From NCBI GenBank assembly GCA_966211675.1, contig CBIHPK010000014.1:12897-76896 (forward strand): DNA of 64,000 bases, given 5' to 3'. The translations under genes and the position numbers were made by a program. The stretch is from SCUS01 sp966211675. Lineage in GTDB: Bacteria > Myxococcota_A > Polyangia > Polyangiales > Ga0077539. Positions 15,090 through 24,191 of this stretch are shown here, piece after piece (within the stretch, counting starts at the first letter, position 1; each line of letters begins with the position of its first letter). The notes under the pieces are model-generated. The model was not told where the DNA came from. It made no database searches and was given only the letters and a program-made list of their open reading frames with translations.

Positions 15090-16271
15090 TCAGCGCTTCC
15101 TCGCGAAGACCCGCACCGCCTGGCCCGCCGTCTCGCCCCGGTCGAAGGACTCCGGCGCCTCGCTGATCTCCGTCGGGTCGTCGTCCGGCGACTCGTCCGC
15201 GATGGTGCCGAGCTGCTGCAGCTCCCGCTGTAGCGCCGCGGCGTCGCGCGGCCGATCGGCGCGGGCCAGGCCGATGCAGCGCATCACCAGCGCGTCGAGC
15301 GAGGGCCCTACCCCGGGACGCAGCATCGACGGCCTCGGCGGAGCGCCCCGCTGCATCTCCATCAGCAGCGCCGCGGGCGTGCGCGCCACGAAGGCCAGCC
15401 GCCCGGTGAGCATCTCGTAGAGGATCACCCCGACCGCGTAGAGGTCCACCCGCCCGTCGAGGTCCGACTCGCCGCGGGCCTGCTCCGGGGCCATGTACGA
15501 CGGCGTCCCCATGACGAAGCCCGCGCGCGTGAGCTTCGGGTCGCCGAGCGCGGACATCGCTTTACTCACCCCGTAATCGAGCACCTTCACCCGCGGCGTC
15601 TCCAGCCCCCTCGCCACCAGGAAGAGGTTGTCCGGCTTCAGGTCGCGGTGGAGGATCCCCCGGGCGTGCGTGGCCACCAGCGCGGACACGGTCTGCCTCG
15701 CGACGCTCACCGAGAGCCCGAGCCCGAGGCGCCGCTCGCGACGCATCCTCGCGGTCAGCGTCTCGCCCTCCAGGCGCTCCATCACCAGGAAGGGCGCTCC
15801 GTCCTCCAGGCGCCCCATGTCGAAGACCTCCACGATGTGCGGGTGACCGAAGCTGCCGGACACCACCGCCTCGTTCTGGAAGCGAGCGGTGGCCACGGCG
15901 TCGCGGGCGTACTTCGGGTGCAGGCACTTGATGGCCACGCGGCGCCCGAGGTTCACCTGCACCGCGTCGTAGACCACGCCCATGCCGCCCTTCGCGATGA
16001 GCCCGGTCACCCGGTAGCGCCCTTGCAGCAGGCGCCCCACGAGCGGCGCCTCGGGCGTCGGGACCCCCGCGACGGGCTCCACCGGCGGAGCGTTCGCCGC
16101 TCGCGGCGCGTCGAGGCCCCGGGGCGCGAGCGGGGCGGGCGGGACCGAGGCCCGCGACGTCGACGGGGGCCGCGCCGCCGGCACCACGGGCTTCTGGTGC
16201 ACCGGGCAGAGCGGAGCCTCGGCGGGGTGGGGCATCCCGCAGAGCTGGCACCGGATGAAGCGCTGAGCCAT
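15090..16271 (-). CDS. Ser/Thr protein kinase with N-terminal zinc ribbon
   Basis: A 393-residue Hanks-type kinase with no membrane segment. The N-terminus has C8-x2-C11 and C22-x2-H25, a small zinc-ribbon-like knuckle, then a Pro/Ala-rich linker. The kinase domain begins about residue 90. It shows the glycine loop IAKGGMGVVY, VAIKCL lysine, HRDLKPDNLF catalytic loop, MGTPSYMAPEQA activation segment and VDLYAVGVILYEML. The metal-binding triplet is DYG rather than DFG, a tolerated change. Sequence ends about 50 residues after the kinase domain in an Asp/Glu-rich tail. It lies 32 bp behind the DHH gene and is probably the last gene of the YggX-like/DHH/kinase operon. Substrates unknown. Confidence 0.9.
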   Translation of the reverse strand: MAQRFIRCQLCGMPHPAEAPLCPVHQKPVVPAARPPSTSRASVPPAPLAPRGLDAPRAANAPPVEPVAGVPTPEAPLVGRLLQGRYRVTGLIAKGGMGVVYDAVQVNLGRRVAIKCLHPKYARDAVATARFQNEAVVSGSFGHPHIVEVFDMGRLEDGAPFLVMERLEGETLTARMRRERRLGLGLSVSVARQTVSALVATHARGILHRDLKPDNLFLVARGLETPRVKVLDYGVSKAMSALGDPKLTRAGFVMGTPSYMAPEQARGESDLDGRVDLYAVGVILYEMLTGRLAFVARTPAALLMEMQRGAPPRPSMLRPGVGPSLDALVMRCIGLARADRPRDAAALQRELQQLGTIADESPDDDPTEISEAPESFDRGETAGQAVRVFARKR

Positions 16272-16303
16272 TGGAGCGGTGCCGAGTATAGATCCGCGGG
16301 GCG

Positions 16304-17203
16304 TTACGTCGGCAGCAGGCCGCGACGGGTGAGCGCGGCGCGCACCTCGGCCTCGCGGGAGCGTGGGACCGACACTCGGGTGGGCATCCCCCCCGCCACG
16401 CCGAGCATGGCAAGGAAATCGAGGCCCGAGTCGAAGGCCGCCGCGAGGGTGACGTTCTGCTCGTCGGTGAGCACCGAGACCACCGCGCGCTTCTGCCCGA
16501 GCAGCAGCAGCTCGGTCTTGTCGACCTCCCTGGGCTTGAGGTCGGTGATGTCGCACCAGGCCACGTCCCCCGAGACGGTGTAGCGGTCGCCGGCCACGTC
16601 GCGGGTGCGCTGCTCGATGGCGTCGTAGCGGTCGGCGGCGGCCTCGACCTCGCCTCGCACCTGCGGGTCTTCGCAGCGGTCGACCAGCCAGCCGACCACC
16701 CTCGCCAGGAAGGCGTCGTCGCGCCCGTCGATGCGCAGCGCCCGGTCGATGCGCTCGCCGCGCGCCGAGGGGACCCCGGTGCGCGTGTCGATGGCCCTCG
16801 CGTCGTCGTCGGCGCCCTCGTAGGGCTCCACGCCACCGAGGATCCACTTGGCCGCGGCGTAGAGCCCGTCGAAGTCGTTGTGGGCGACGATGGTGTCGAC
16901 CTCGCCGGCCTGCGCCACCAGCGCGGGGGTGACCATCTCCGGGCAGGCGCCGTGCACGGCCTTGGTGGAGAGCGTGAAGCGCGGATCGGCCCGGTAGCGG
17001 TCGTGGAGGTTGTGGTCGTGGTGGTCGATCCAGGCCGCGAGGCGCTCTCCCAGCCCGGCGAGGAAGGGCCCGGTGACCTTCTCGAAGCTGGACCCGGTGC
17101 CCGAGGCGGCGAAGGCGATGTCGAGGACCACGACGCGCCCGACCAGGGTGGCCGGGCGGGGGAGCTTGCGCGGGGTGGCGAAGACGAGGGCGGGTCGGGT
17201 CAC
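16304..17203 (-). CDS. DHH-family phosphoesterase-like protein
   Basis: A 299-residue cytoplasmic protein. The DHH signature is at 60-62 in AWIDHHDHN. A second metal-site motif is IVAHNDFDGLYAA (105-117). The family includes exopolyphosphatases, nanoRNases and c-di-AMP phosphodiesterases that hydrolyse phosphodiesters with two Mn ions. The usual N-terminal HxDxDx(A/G) motif is not seen before DHH. The order looks reversed, with an Asp-rich H-N-D-F-D-G motif after it. The C-terminal region (YTVSGDVAWCDITDL, then GQKRAVVSVLTDEQNVTLAA) may correspond to a DHHA1-like substrate domain. GTG start overlaps the stop of the upstream gene (GTGA at 17200-17203), implying translational coupling. Confidence 0.72.
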   Translation of the reverse strand: MTRPALVFATPRKLPRPATLVGRVVVLDIAFAASGTGSSFEKVTGPFLAGLGERLAAWIDHHDHNLHDRYRADPRFTLSTKAVHGACPEMVTPALVAQAGEVDTIVAHNDFDGLYAAAKWILGGVEPYEGADDDARAIDTRTGVPSARGERIDRALRIDGRDDAFLARVVGWLVDRCEDPQVRGEVEAAADRYDAIEQRTRDVAGDRYTVSGDVAWCDITDLKPREVDKTELLLLGQKRAVVSVLTDEQNVTLAAAFDSGLDFLAMLGVAGGMPTRVSVPRSREAEVRAALTRRGLLPT

Positions 17204-17664
17204 GCGGCGGGTTCGACCGTCTTGATGGCGTCGCGGGCGAGGGAGCCGGCGCCCTTGTTGCCGCCGACGTCGAAGCCCGCCGGGACGGAGCCGTCGAAGT
17301 CCGAGAAGGTGAGCCGGTGGTCGTCCGCGCCGATGAGCGTGGCGGTGATGCGACGGCCGTCGGCGGTCTCGACCACGACGCGCTTGTCCAGGTGCCGAGC
17401 CCACGGGTCGCTCGACTCGTCGAGGTTCAGGAAGATCTTCATCTGCTTGAGCCACAGCTCCTGGCCGCGAGGGTCGGTGGTGTCGAGCCGCAGCTCGTTG
17501 ACCAGCTTCACGCTCATGGCGATCCAGTCCTTGTAGCAGGCCGAGCAGATCTTCTCCTGGATCTCCGCGCCGAGGGGCGCGAGCTTCGTCCCGGGGCGGA
17601 ACGGCGGCGCCGCGAGGCCGGGCTTCTCTTCGCCGCACTTGATGCACTTCACGTTGGTGGTCAT
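17200..17664 (-). CDS. YggX-like Fe(II)-trafficking family protein with extra C-terminal domain
   Basis: A 154-residue protein. Residues 5-82 resemble the YggX/oxidative-damage-protection family: VKCIKCGEEKPGLAAPPFRP, then LGAEIQEKICSACYKDWIAM, then LVNELRLDTTDPRGQELWLK. E. coli YggX has a single key Cys near the N-terminus. Here there are two CxxC pairs (7/10 and 40/43), which together could form a zinc or iron ribbon. The C-terminal 70 residues (RRITATLIGADDHRLTFSDF) are not part of classic YggX. It is the first gene of the operon with the DHH protein and kinase, and is divergent from the ABC ATPase with 67 bp between starts. Confidence 0.75.
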   Translation of the reverse strand: MTTNVKCIKCGEEKPGLAAPPFRPGTKLAPLGAEIQEKICSACYKDWIAMSVKLVNELRLDTTDPRGQELWLKQMKIFLNLDESSDPWARHLDKRVVVETADGRRITATLIGADDHRLTFSDFDGSVPAGFDVGGNKGAGSLARDAIKTVEPAA

Positions 17665-17731
17665 GGCGCGCCGACTTATGCGACACCGTCCCGCCCCCTG
17701 CAAGCGTCGGCGCGCCCCGCGCGCCCATAGG

Positions 17732-18424
17732 ATGAACCCCCCGCCGATGGTCACCCCCCGAGCCAGCTTCGACACCGTCACCGTCGACCGGGTCACCCGC
17801 GTCTACGGCGTGACCCGCGCGCTCGCGGGCGTGAGCGCCACCTTCCGCGCCGGCGAGGTCGCCTCGCTCGAGGGCGGCAACGGCGCGGGCAAGAGCACCC
17901 TGCTGGGCATCCTCGCGACGCTCTCCCGGCCCACCGCGGGCGAGGTGCGCTGGGGCGAGTACCGCATGCCCGAGGACCGCGAGTCGATCCGCGCGGCGGT
18001 GGGCTTCGTGGCGCACGAGGCGATGGTCTACCCCGACCTCACTCCGCGAGAGTCGCTCGCGCTGATGGCCACGCTGCACGGGCTCGACGACCCTCGCGAC
18101 CGCATCGAGGCGGTGCTCTCGGGCGCCGGGCTCACCGCCCTCGGCGACCGTCCGGCGCGCACCTTCTCCCGAGGCCAGCTGCAGCGCCTCGCGGTGGCGA
18201 GGGCGGAGCTGCACGACCCGACGCTGGTGCTCTTCGACGAGCCCACCACCGGGCTCGACGCCAGGGCCGTCGCGCGGCTGGAGGAGGACATCGCCAGGGC
18301 CCGTTCGCGCCGACGCATCGTGGTGCTGGTGACGCACGACGCGCCCTTCGCCGAGCGGGTGGCGGACGTGCGCATCACCCTCGACCGGGGGCGCATCGCG
18401 GGGACCGTGCGAGTCGAGCGCTAG
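17732..18424 (+). CDS. ABC transporter ATP-binding protein (CcmA-like)
   Basis: A 230-residue nucleotide-binding subunit. Walker A is EGGNGAGKSTLLG, the Q-loop is replaced by VGFVAHEAMVY, the signature is FSRGQLQRLAVARA and Walker B is LVLFDEPTTGLD, with switch His in LVTHD. The short form with an SRGQ-type signature resembles CcmA, the haem-exporter ATPase, and small multidrug ATPases. No permease gene adjoins it on either side, so its membrane partner must be encoded elsewhere. ATG at 17732 and the in-frame ATG at 17747 are both possible; neither has a good ribosome binding site. Its end is three bases from the end of the convergent kinase. Confidence 0.85.
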   Translation: MNPPPMVTPRASFDTVTVDRVTRVYGVTRALAGVSATFRAGEVASLEGGNGAGKSTLLGILATLSRPTAGEVRWGEYRMPEDRESIRAAVGFVAHEAMVYPDLTPRESLALMATLHGLDDPRDRIEAVLSGAGLTALGDRPARTFSRGQLQRLAVARAELHDPTLVLFDEPTTGLDARAVARLEEDIARARSRRRIVVLVTHDAPFAERVADVRITLDRGRIAGTVRVER

Positions 18425-18427
18425 GCC

Positions 18428-19510
18428 TCAGCGGGCCGGGGCGCGGTGCACGGGGCGAACGGTGCGAGGGCGGGCGCGCGCGGGCGCGGGCTGGACGCTG
18501 GGCGCAGGGGCGACCGCGGGGGCGACCGGCTCGGAGCGGGTGAGCCGGTAGGCGCCCATGACGAGCGCGAGCAGCGCGAGGGCGGCGAGGACCAGGGTGC
18601 TCGCCCTGGGGAGCGGGCGGCGCGCTCGGGCCGCCCCGGGATCGCGCAGGGCCGTGACGAGGAGCGCGACGAAGGCGCCGGCGGAGGCGGGGCGCTCGGA
18701 CTGCCGCCGAGAGAGGGCCATCGCGAAGACCTCGTCGACGCGCGGTGAGAGGGTCGGGCGGTGCGACGAGGGCGACGGGGTCTGGTCGTGCACCACGGCG
18801 TAGGAGACCTGCACCGCGTCGTCGCCGGGGAAGGGCCGGGTGCCGGTGAGGGCCTCGAACATCACCGAGGCGAGCGAGTACACGTCCCCGCGGGTGCTGT
18901 ACTCGCCCTTGGTGATGGCCTCCGGGGGCGCGTAGGCAGGCGTGCCCAGAAACTGCCCGTCGCGGGTGAGCGTCGCGTCCGGGACGCGGGCGATGCCGAG
19001 GTCCGTGAGCTTCACCGCGCCGTCGGGCCCGAGCAGGATGTTGTCCGGCTTGATGTCACGGTGGACGATGCCGACGGAGTGCAGCGCGTCGAGGGCCGCG
19101 CCGACGCCGCGGGCGATGCGCACGGCCTCCTTCGTCGAGACCGGGCCCTCTTCGAGGAGCGCTCGAAGGCTGCGCCCGGGGACGTACTCGTAGACCACGT
19201 AGGGCCCGAGCGCGGGGCACATCCCGGCGTCGTGCACGATCACGATGTTGGAGTGGTGGAACCTCGCCGCCGCCCGCATCTCGTTGCGGAAGCGCGCCAC
19301 GAAGGACTCGCGCCTGCCGCCGTCGCGCAGCACCTTCACCGCGACCTCGCGCTGCAGCTCCGGGTCGTGGGCGAGCATCACGGTGCCCATGGCCCCCTCG
19401 CCGAGCTGGCGGATCACCCGGTAGCGCCCGATGCGCTGCACCTGGGCAACGGGCTCCATCGCACCGACGACGGGCTCCGGATCGACGGGGTGCGTGGCGA
19501 GCTCGGGCAT
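18428..19510 (-). CDS. transmembrane Ser/Thr protein kinase
   Basis: A 360-residue Hanks-type kinase. The domain starts at about residue 28 (IGRYRVIRQLGEGAMGTVML) and shows VAVKVL lysine, GIVHRDIKPDNILL, FLGTPAYAPPEA and DVYSLASVMFEALTG. The DFG triplet is DLG. After the kinase domain a basic stretch and a single membrane segment (STLVLAALALLALVMGAYRL, about 305-325) lead to a short Pro/Ala/Arg-rich tail outside, too short for a folded sensor. It follows aroE by 65 bp and may be co-transcribed with xseA and aroE. ATG at 19510. Confidence 0.9.
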   Translation of the reverse strand: MPELATHPVDPEPVVGAMEPVAQVQRIGRYRVIRQLGEGAMGTVMLAHDPELQREVAVKVLRDGGRRESFVARFRNEMRAAARFHHSNIVIVHDAGMCPALGPYVVYEYVPGRSLRALLEEGPVSTKEAVRIARGVGAALDALHSVGIVHRDIKPDNILLGPDGAVKLTDLGIARVPDATLTRDGQFLGTPAYAPPEAITKGEYSTRGDVYSLASVMFEALTGTRPFPGDDAVQVSYAVVHDQTPSPSSHRPTLSPRVDEVFAMALSRRQSERPASAGAFVALLVTALRDPGAARARRPLPRASTLVLAALALLALVMGAYRLTRSEPVAPAVAPAPSVQPAPARARPRTVRPVHRAPAR

Positions 19511-19575
19511 TCGGGCCGCGGCAGTCTATGCCGCGGGGCTGCGACGGTCGAGAATGAGGGGCGCCACCGGCGGTC

Positions 19576-20397
19576 TCAGCGCCCTTCGGTGACCGCGCGG
19601 CGCATCACCTCCACCGGGGCCTCGCGCCCGAACCAGCGCTCGAAGGCGACGGCCCCCTGGTGCACCAGCATCCCGACGCCGACTCCGTCGAGCACCCGCA
19701 GCCCCGAGGCGCGAGCGAGGCGCATCCACGGCGTCACCAGCGGCGCGTACACGAGGTCGACGGCGAGGGCACCCGGAGCGCAGCGACAGAGGTCGACCGC
19801 GGTGACGATGGCGTCGCCGGGCGGTCCTCCGGTCATGCCGCAGGGGGTGGTCTGCACCAGCATCGAGGCCGCCGCGACCGCCGCTCTCGCCTCGGGGGTG
19901 CCGAAGCCCGCGGACGGGCCGAGCGCTCGGGCCTTCGCCACGTCGCGAGCGAGCACCGTGACCGACTCCGCCCCGGAGGTCGCCGCGGCCTCTACCACGG
20001 CCCTCGCCGCGCCGCCCGCTCCGATCACCACCACGCGCTGTCCCGAGAGGGGTGCTCCCGCCTCGAGCAGGGCGCGAGCGAAGCCCGGCGCGTCGGTGTT
20101 GGTGCCGACGAAGCCGTCGTCCCTTCGCACCAGGGTGTTGACCGCGCCGCACCGTCGGGCGAGCTCGTCCGCCGGGCCGAGGGCGGAGAGCACCGCGGAC
20201 TTCCAGGGCAGGGTGACGTTGGCGCCGAGGTAGCCGTCGTTCCAGAGGGCGGCGAGGGTGTCGTCGAGCGTCCCCGGCGGCGTGTCCATCGGCTCGTAGG
20301 AGGCGTCGAGGCCGAGCGCCCGGAAGGCCGCGGTCATCATGGCGGGCGAGCGCGAGTGAGCGACCGGATGGCCGATGAGGGCGAGTCGGGCGGTCAC
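19576..20397 (-). CDS. aroE: shikimate dehydrogenase
   Basis: A 273-residue NADP-dependent enzyme that reduces 3-dehydroshikimate to shikimate in aromatic amino acid synthesis. GHPVAHSRSPAMM is the substrate-binding N-terminus. ANVTLPWKSAVL contains the catalytic Lys, and GTNTDAPGFARAL the catalytic Asp. VVIGAGGAARAVVEA is the dinucleotide loop, followed by VLARD where NADP selectivity is set. GVGMLVHQGAVAFERW is the C-terminal signature. The GTG start at 20397 overlaps the xseA stop (GTGA at 20394-20397), indicating coupled translation. It is an unusual partner for xseA but the overlap is exact. Length matches the family. Confidence 0.94.
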   Translation of the reverse strand: MTARLALIGHPVAHSRSPAMMTAAFRALGLDASYEPMDTPPGTLDDTLAALWNDGYLGANVTLPWKSAVLSALGPADELARRCGAVNTLVRRDDGFVGTNTDAPGFARALLEAGAPLSGQRVVVIGAGGAARAVVEAAATSGAESVTVLARDVAKARALGPSAGFGTPEARAAVAAASMLVQTTPCGMTGGPPGDAIVTAVDLCRCAPGALAVDLVYAPLVTPWMRLARASGLRVLDGVGVGMLVHQGAVAFERWFGREAPVEVMRRAVTEGR

Positions 20398-21809
20398 GTC
20401 CCGACGCGGGTGACGGTGGCGTCGAGGCTGCCCCGGTCGAGGCGCAGGTGGATGCTGTCGCCGGGCGACACGGTGCCGGCGTCGACGAGCGCCTTGCCCT
20501 CGTGCAGCGCCACGCCGTAGCCGCGCGCCAGGATCTTCACCGGCGAGAGCGCGTCGAGCTTGCCCGCCGCGAGGCCGAGCGCGTTGCCCCGCCGCTCCAG
20601 GAGCTTGCGCGCGCTGCGGCCGAGCCGGTCGCGCAGGTCGCGCAGGGTGAGGGAGCGCCGCTCGTGGCGTCGCTGCATCGCGGGGAGCATCCGGGCGCTG
20701 AGGCGCTCGAGGGCGGCGCGATGGTTGGCGAGGCGCACCCGGGGGTGGTTGCTCTGGAGGTTGACGTCCGCCTGGGCGAGCACACGGCGCTGGGCGACGA
20801 AGCGACGGCGCAGGGCCTCCTCGGCGCGCTCGAGGAGCCCGTCGAGGCGCTGGCGCTCGACCGCGATGGCGCGCCGCGGGTCCCTTGGCTGCAGCCGATG
20901 GAGCTTGAGGTTGAGCGCGCTGAGCTTGCCGGAGAGCGCGCTGCGCAGCCGTCGTCGGAAGGTCTCCAGGCGGTCTCGCTCGTCGACGATGTCCGGGGTG
21001 GAGAGCGTGGCGGCGGCGGTGGGCGTGGCGGCGCGCAGGTCGGCCACGAGGTCGGAGAGGGTGAAGTCCACCTGGTGGCCGACCGCGGACACGACCGGCA
21101 CGCGGCACGTCGCGATGGCGCGAGCGACCCGCTCGTCGTTGAAGGCGGCGAGGTCCTCGCTGGCGCCGCCGCCGCGTCCGACGATGAGCACGTCGAGCGA
21201 GCGGATGCGCTGCACCAGGGCGATGGCGCGGGCGATCTGCGCGGGGGCCTCGGCGCCCTGCACCAGCGTCGGCGAGACGACCACGCGCACGGGCCAGCGG
21301 CGGAAGAGTTCCTTGAGGATGTCCTGGAGCGCGGCGCCGGAGGGGCTGGTCACCACGCCGATGACCCGTGGAAAGCGAGGGAGCGGGCGCTTGCGCTCCT
21401 CCTCGAAGAGCCCCTCGGCGCGGAGCTTCTCCTTCAGCGCCTCGAAGGCCGCCGCCGCCGCGCCCGCCCCCGCGGCGGTGGCCGCCTCGCCCACGAACTG
21501 GAAGGTGCCGCGGCTGTTGTAGATGGTGGGCTTGCCGCGCAGCAGGATCTTCTCCCCGACGGTCATCTTCGCCTTCGCCTTGGCGAGGTTGCCCTTCCAC
21601 ATGACGCACGCGAGGCGAGCGTCCTCGCGCTCGTCCTTGAGCTCGAAATAGAGGTGCCCCGAGGCGACCTGCTTGGCCGAGGAGATCTCGCCCTCGATCC
21701 ACACCGACGCGGCGAAGCGCTGCTCCAGGGTCTCCCTCGCGGTGCGGTTGAACTCGCTCACGGACAGCGGCTTCGGGGCGGTGGTGACGGGGCGCAGCGC
21801 GTCGTTCAT
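20394..21809 (-). CDS. xseA: exodeoxyribonuclease VII large subunit
   Basis: A 471-residue protein that, with the small subunit XseB, degrades single-stranded DNA from both ends. LSVSEFNRTARETLEQRF and VWIEGEISSAKQVASGHLYF form the N-terminal OB fold. The nuclease domain holds FPRVIGVVTSPSGAALQDIL, DVLIVGRGGGASEDLAAFND and PVVSAVGHQVDFTLSDLVAD with the conserved Asp and His. A long coiled-coil stretch (about 290-420) and ILARGYGVALHEGKALVDA finish it. MNDALRP at 21809 was chosen over a longer frame because the OB domain follows directly. No xseB gene is adjacent; it usually lies next to xseA, so it must be elsewhere. Confidence 0.95.
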   Translation of the reverse strand: MNDALRPVTTAPKPLSVSEFNRTARETLEQRFAASVWIEGEISSAKQVASGHLYFELKDEREDARLACVMWKGNLAKAKAKMTVGEKILLRGKPTIYNSRGTFQFVGEAATAAGAGAAAAAFEALKEKLRAEGLFEEERKRPLPRFPRVIGVVTSPSGAALQDILKELFRRWPVRVVVSPTLVQGAEAPAQIARAIALVQRIRSLDVLIVGRGGGASEDLAAFNDERVARAIATCRVPVVSAVGHQVDFTLSDLVADLRAATPTAAATLSTPDIVDERDRLETFRRRLRSALSGKLSALNLKLHRLQPRDPRRAIAVERQRLDGLLERAEEALRRRFVAQRRVLAQADVNLQSNHPRVRLANHRAALERLSARMLPAMQRRHERRSLTLRDLRDRLGRSARKLLERRGNALGLAAGKLDALSPVKILARGYGVALHEGKALVDAGTVSPGDSIHLRLDRGSLDATVTRVGT

Positions 21810-21999
21810 CGTTGGCGCCGGAGCTATAGACCACGTCGGCCCGCGGGCGCGAGCGACGTGCAAGCCGGGCCGCCCCGGCACGCACCCTGAGCGCCGATGG
21901 CACAACCCGACGCACCCCCCACCTCACGCGACACCCGGTACTCCTAAGGGGTTTGAGTTTCCCCCGGGCTTGGAGCATCCATTGCACAGAGGACCTCCC

Positions 22000-23217
22000 A
22001 TGACCCGATCAAGCTGGACCCGTGCGCTCTTCCTGGTGGCCGCCGTCTCGGTGCCGACCCTCTCCAGCGGCGTGGCCGACGCGTGCGGCGGGTGCTTCGC
22101 CCCGTCGGAGACCAACCAGGTGGTGACCGATCACCTGATGGTCATGGCGCTGCATGGGAGCGAGTCGATCCTGTGGGACCAGATCCGCTACTCGGGCCGT
22201 CCGCAGGACTTCTCCTGGGTGCTGCCGGTGCAGGGCGACGCCACCCTCGAGCTCGCCAACGGGACCTTCTTCGACACCCTCTCGCAGGTCACCGCGCCGA
22301 CGGTCACCGCCCCGCAAGCGGTCTGTCCCGGCGCCGGCCGCGGCGGGCTCTTCGCCGCCTCCGACTCCGCGGGCGCCGAGAACGGCGTGCAGGTGCTCAA
22401 CACCGCCATCGTCGGCCCCTACCAGACGGTGACCCTCCGCAGCTCCGACGCCGACGCGCTCTCCACCTGGCTGCGCTCCAACAACTACTCCATCCCGACC
22501 AGCATCGAGCCCGTCATCCGGCACTACACCGACCTGCACATGGACTTCATCGCGCTGCGCCTCCGGCCGGGCGAAGGCGTCCAGGCGATGCAGCCCGTGC
22601 GGGTGCGCTTCTCCACCCCTTCGCCGGTGCTGCCCCTTCGCATGGTGAGCGCGGGCATCGCGGACAAGGTCGGCATCTCGCTCTTCGTCTTCAGCGAAGG
22701 CCGCTCCGAGGCGATGAACTTCCCCAACGCCCTCGTCGACCGCGCCCGCGTCTCCTGGGACTACGGCACCAACGCCAGCAACTACGCGGCGATGTTCCGC
22801 GCGGCCATCGCGCCCTCCAGCGGGCGCGCGTGGGTCACCGAGTCGGCCCGGCCCGCCGACGCCTACAGCAACAACTTCCGCTACAACCCCGAGGCCTACG
22901 CCGACTGGGGCGTCGCCGTGGCCGGGCTCTCGCAGCCCTGGGTCACCCGACTGCGCGCCGACCTCCCGGCCTCCGCGCTCGACCGCGACCTGCAGCTCCA
23001 GGCCTCCACCAGCAGCGTCGAGCTCCCTCCCTCCTTCCAGGCCGGAGTGCTCCTCAACCGTCCGCCCTGCGCCACCGACGACGGCTTCTATAGCGGCACC
23101 GACACCACCGCCCGCGGCCTCTCGTGCAGCACCTCCCCCGGCGCGCTGCGCCCCCGCGGCTTCGCGGGCCTGATCGCGCTCGGCCTCGCCGCCATCGCCG
23201 CCCGCCGCCGCCGTTGA
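22000..23217 (+). CDS. DUF2330-family exported protein
   Basis: A 405-residue protein with a signal peptide (about 1-28, ending GVADACG) and then CGGCFAPSETNQVVTDHLMV, the typical DUF2330 opening with its CGGC motif. The body has the family traits WVLPVQGD, TWLRSNNYSIP and MQPVRVRFSTPS. At the C-terminus a Pro/Arg stretch, a hydrophobic segment (GFAGLIALGLAAIA) and a terminal RRRR resemble a MYXO-CTERM-type sorting tail, though the tripartite signal is not complete. It is likely surface-anchored. A ribosome binding site (GAGG) precedes the ATG. The 190-bp gap upstream is shared with divergent xseA. Confidence 0.85.
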   Translation: MTRSSWTRALFLVAAVSVPTLSSGVADACGGCFAPSETNQVVTDHLMVMALHGSESILWDQIRYSGRPQDFSWVLPVQGDATLELANGTFFDTLSQVTAPTVTAPQAVCPGAGRGGLFAASDSAGAENGVQVLNTAIVGPYQTVTLRSSDADALSTWLRSNNYSIPTSIEPVIRHYTDLHMDFIALRLRPGEGVQAMQPVRVRFSTPSPVLPLRMVSAGIADKVGISLFVFSEGRSEAMNFPNALVDRARVSWDYGTNASNYAAMFRAAIAPSSGRAWVTESARPADAYSNNFRYNPEAYADWGVAVAGLSQPWVTRLRADLPASALDRDLQLQASTSSVELPPSFQAGVLLNRPPCATDDGFYSGTDTTARGLSCSTSPGALRPRGFAGLIALGLAAIAARRRR

Positions 23218-23267
23218 GTCGCCGCTTGCGTCGCGCCCGATGCTCGCGCTAGCACCGGGCACCACGC

Positions 23268-24191
23268 ATGGCGTCTGACCTCCTCGACCGACGCTTCCTC
23301 GCCGTCATCGGCAAGGGCGGCACTGGCAAGACCACCGTCACCGCCGCCCTCGCGATGCTCGCGGCCTCCCGCGGCAAGCGCGTGCTGGTCGCGATGTCCC
23401 AGGCCCGCGAGCGCATGAGCTCGATGCTGGAGTCGCAGTTCATCACCAGCGAGGTGGCGCAGATCCTCCCCAACATCGACGCCGTCAACCTCGACCCGGA
23501 GACGTGCCTCGACGAGTACGGGATGATGATCCTGAAGGTGCGCGCGCTCTACAAGGCGGTGATGGACAACCGCGCCGTGAAGGGCTTCCTGCGCGCGGTC
23601 CCCGGCATGGACGCCTGGTCGATGCTCGGCAAGACGCTCTATCACGTGAAGCAGAAGGAGAACGGCCGGCACGTCTACGACCTCGTGCTGCTCGACGCGC
23701 CCGCGACGGGTCACGGCCTCCAGATGCTGCGCGTTCCGCAGGTGATCACCTCCGTGGCGCCCATCGGCCTCCTGCGCCGCGAGGCCGAGGAGGGCCTCGG
23801 CATCATGCGAGACCCGAGGCAGTCCGGCATGGTCGTGGTCACGCTCGCCGAGGAGATGCCCACCGCGGAGACCGAGGAGCTCATCCCCAAGCTCACCAAC
23901 GACCTGCAGCTCCCGCTCGCCAAGCTGGTCATCAACCAGGTGCTGACCCCCCTCTTCAAGACCGGCGTCGAGCCCGCTCGCGCCGCCGCCGAGGTGCTCG
24001 CCCGCGCCTCCGCGCTCGAGGGCGTCGCCCGCGTGGGCCTGTCCCGCGCCCGCCGCGAGGCCCTGCAGCGCACCATGATCGAGCGCCTCGCGAAGCTCCC
24101 CGGGAGCAAGGTCATGCTCCCCGCGCTCACCGTCGAGCAGGTGCGCCGCGCGGACATCGAGCTGCTCGCCCGCGGCCTCGGCAGCGTCTGA
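23268..24191 (+). CDS. ArsA/GET3-family anion-transporting-type ATPase
   Basis: A 307-residue P-loop ATPase of the SIMIBI class. The deviant Walker A is IGKGGTGKTTVTAAL (14-28), with the signature Lys of the ArsA/MinD group. LVLLDAPATGHGLQML is the switch II/Walker B segment typical of ArsA-like proteins (D-x-A-P-T-G-H). There is no arsR, arsB or other arsenic gene nearby, and the protein is half the size of duplicated ArsA. A role in arsenite efflux is therefore unlikely. In this lineage such single-domain ATPases often occur as pairs; no second copy is present here. Probable cytoplasmic dimer. Partner unknown. Confidence 0.87.
   Translation: MASDLLDRRFLAVIGKGGTGKTTVTAALAMLAASRGKRVLVAMSQARERMSSMLESQFITSEVAQILPNIDAVNLDPETCLDEYGMMILKVRALYKAVMDNRAVKGFLRAVPGMDAWSMLGKTLYHVKQKENGRHVYDLVLLDAPATGHGLQMLRVPQVITSVAPIGLLRREAEEGLGIMRDPRQSGMVVVTLAEEMPTAETEELIPKLTNDLQLPLAKLVINQVLTPLFKTGVEPARAAAEVLARASALEGVARVGLSRARREALQRTMIERLAKLPGSKVMLPALTVEQVRRADIELLARGLGSV

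Noticed and set aside
21971..21986. TGG-N10-TGCA arrangement resembling a sigma-54 promoter before the DUF2330 gene
   Set aside because: The implied start would fall about three bases before the ATG, downstream of the ribosome binding site, which is not workable for this leader.
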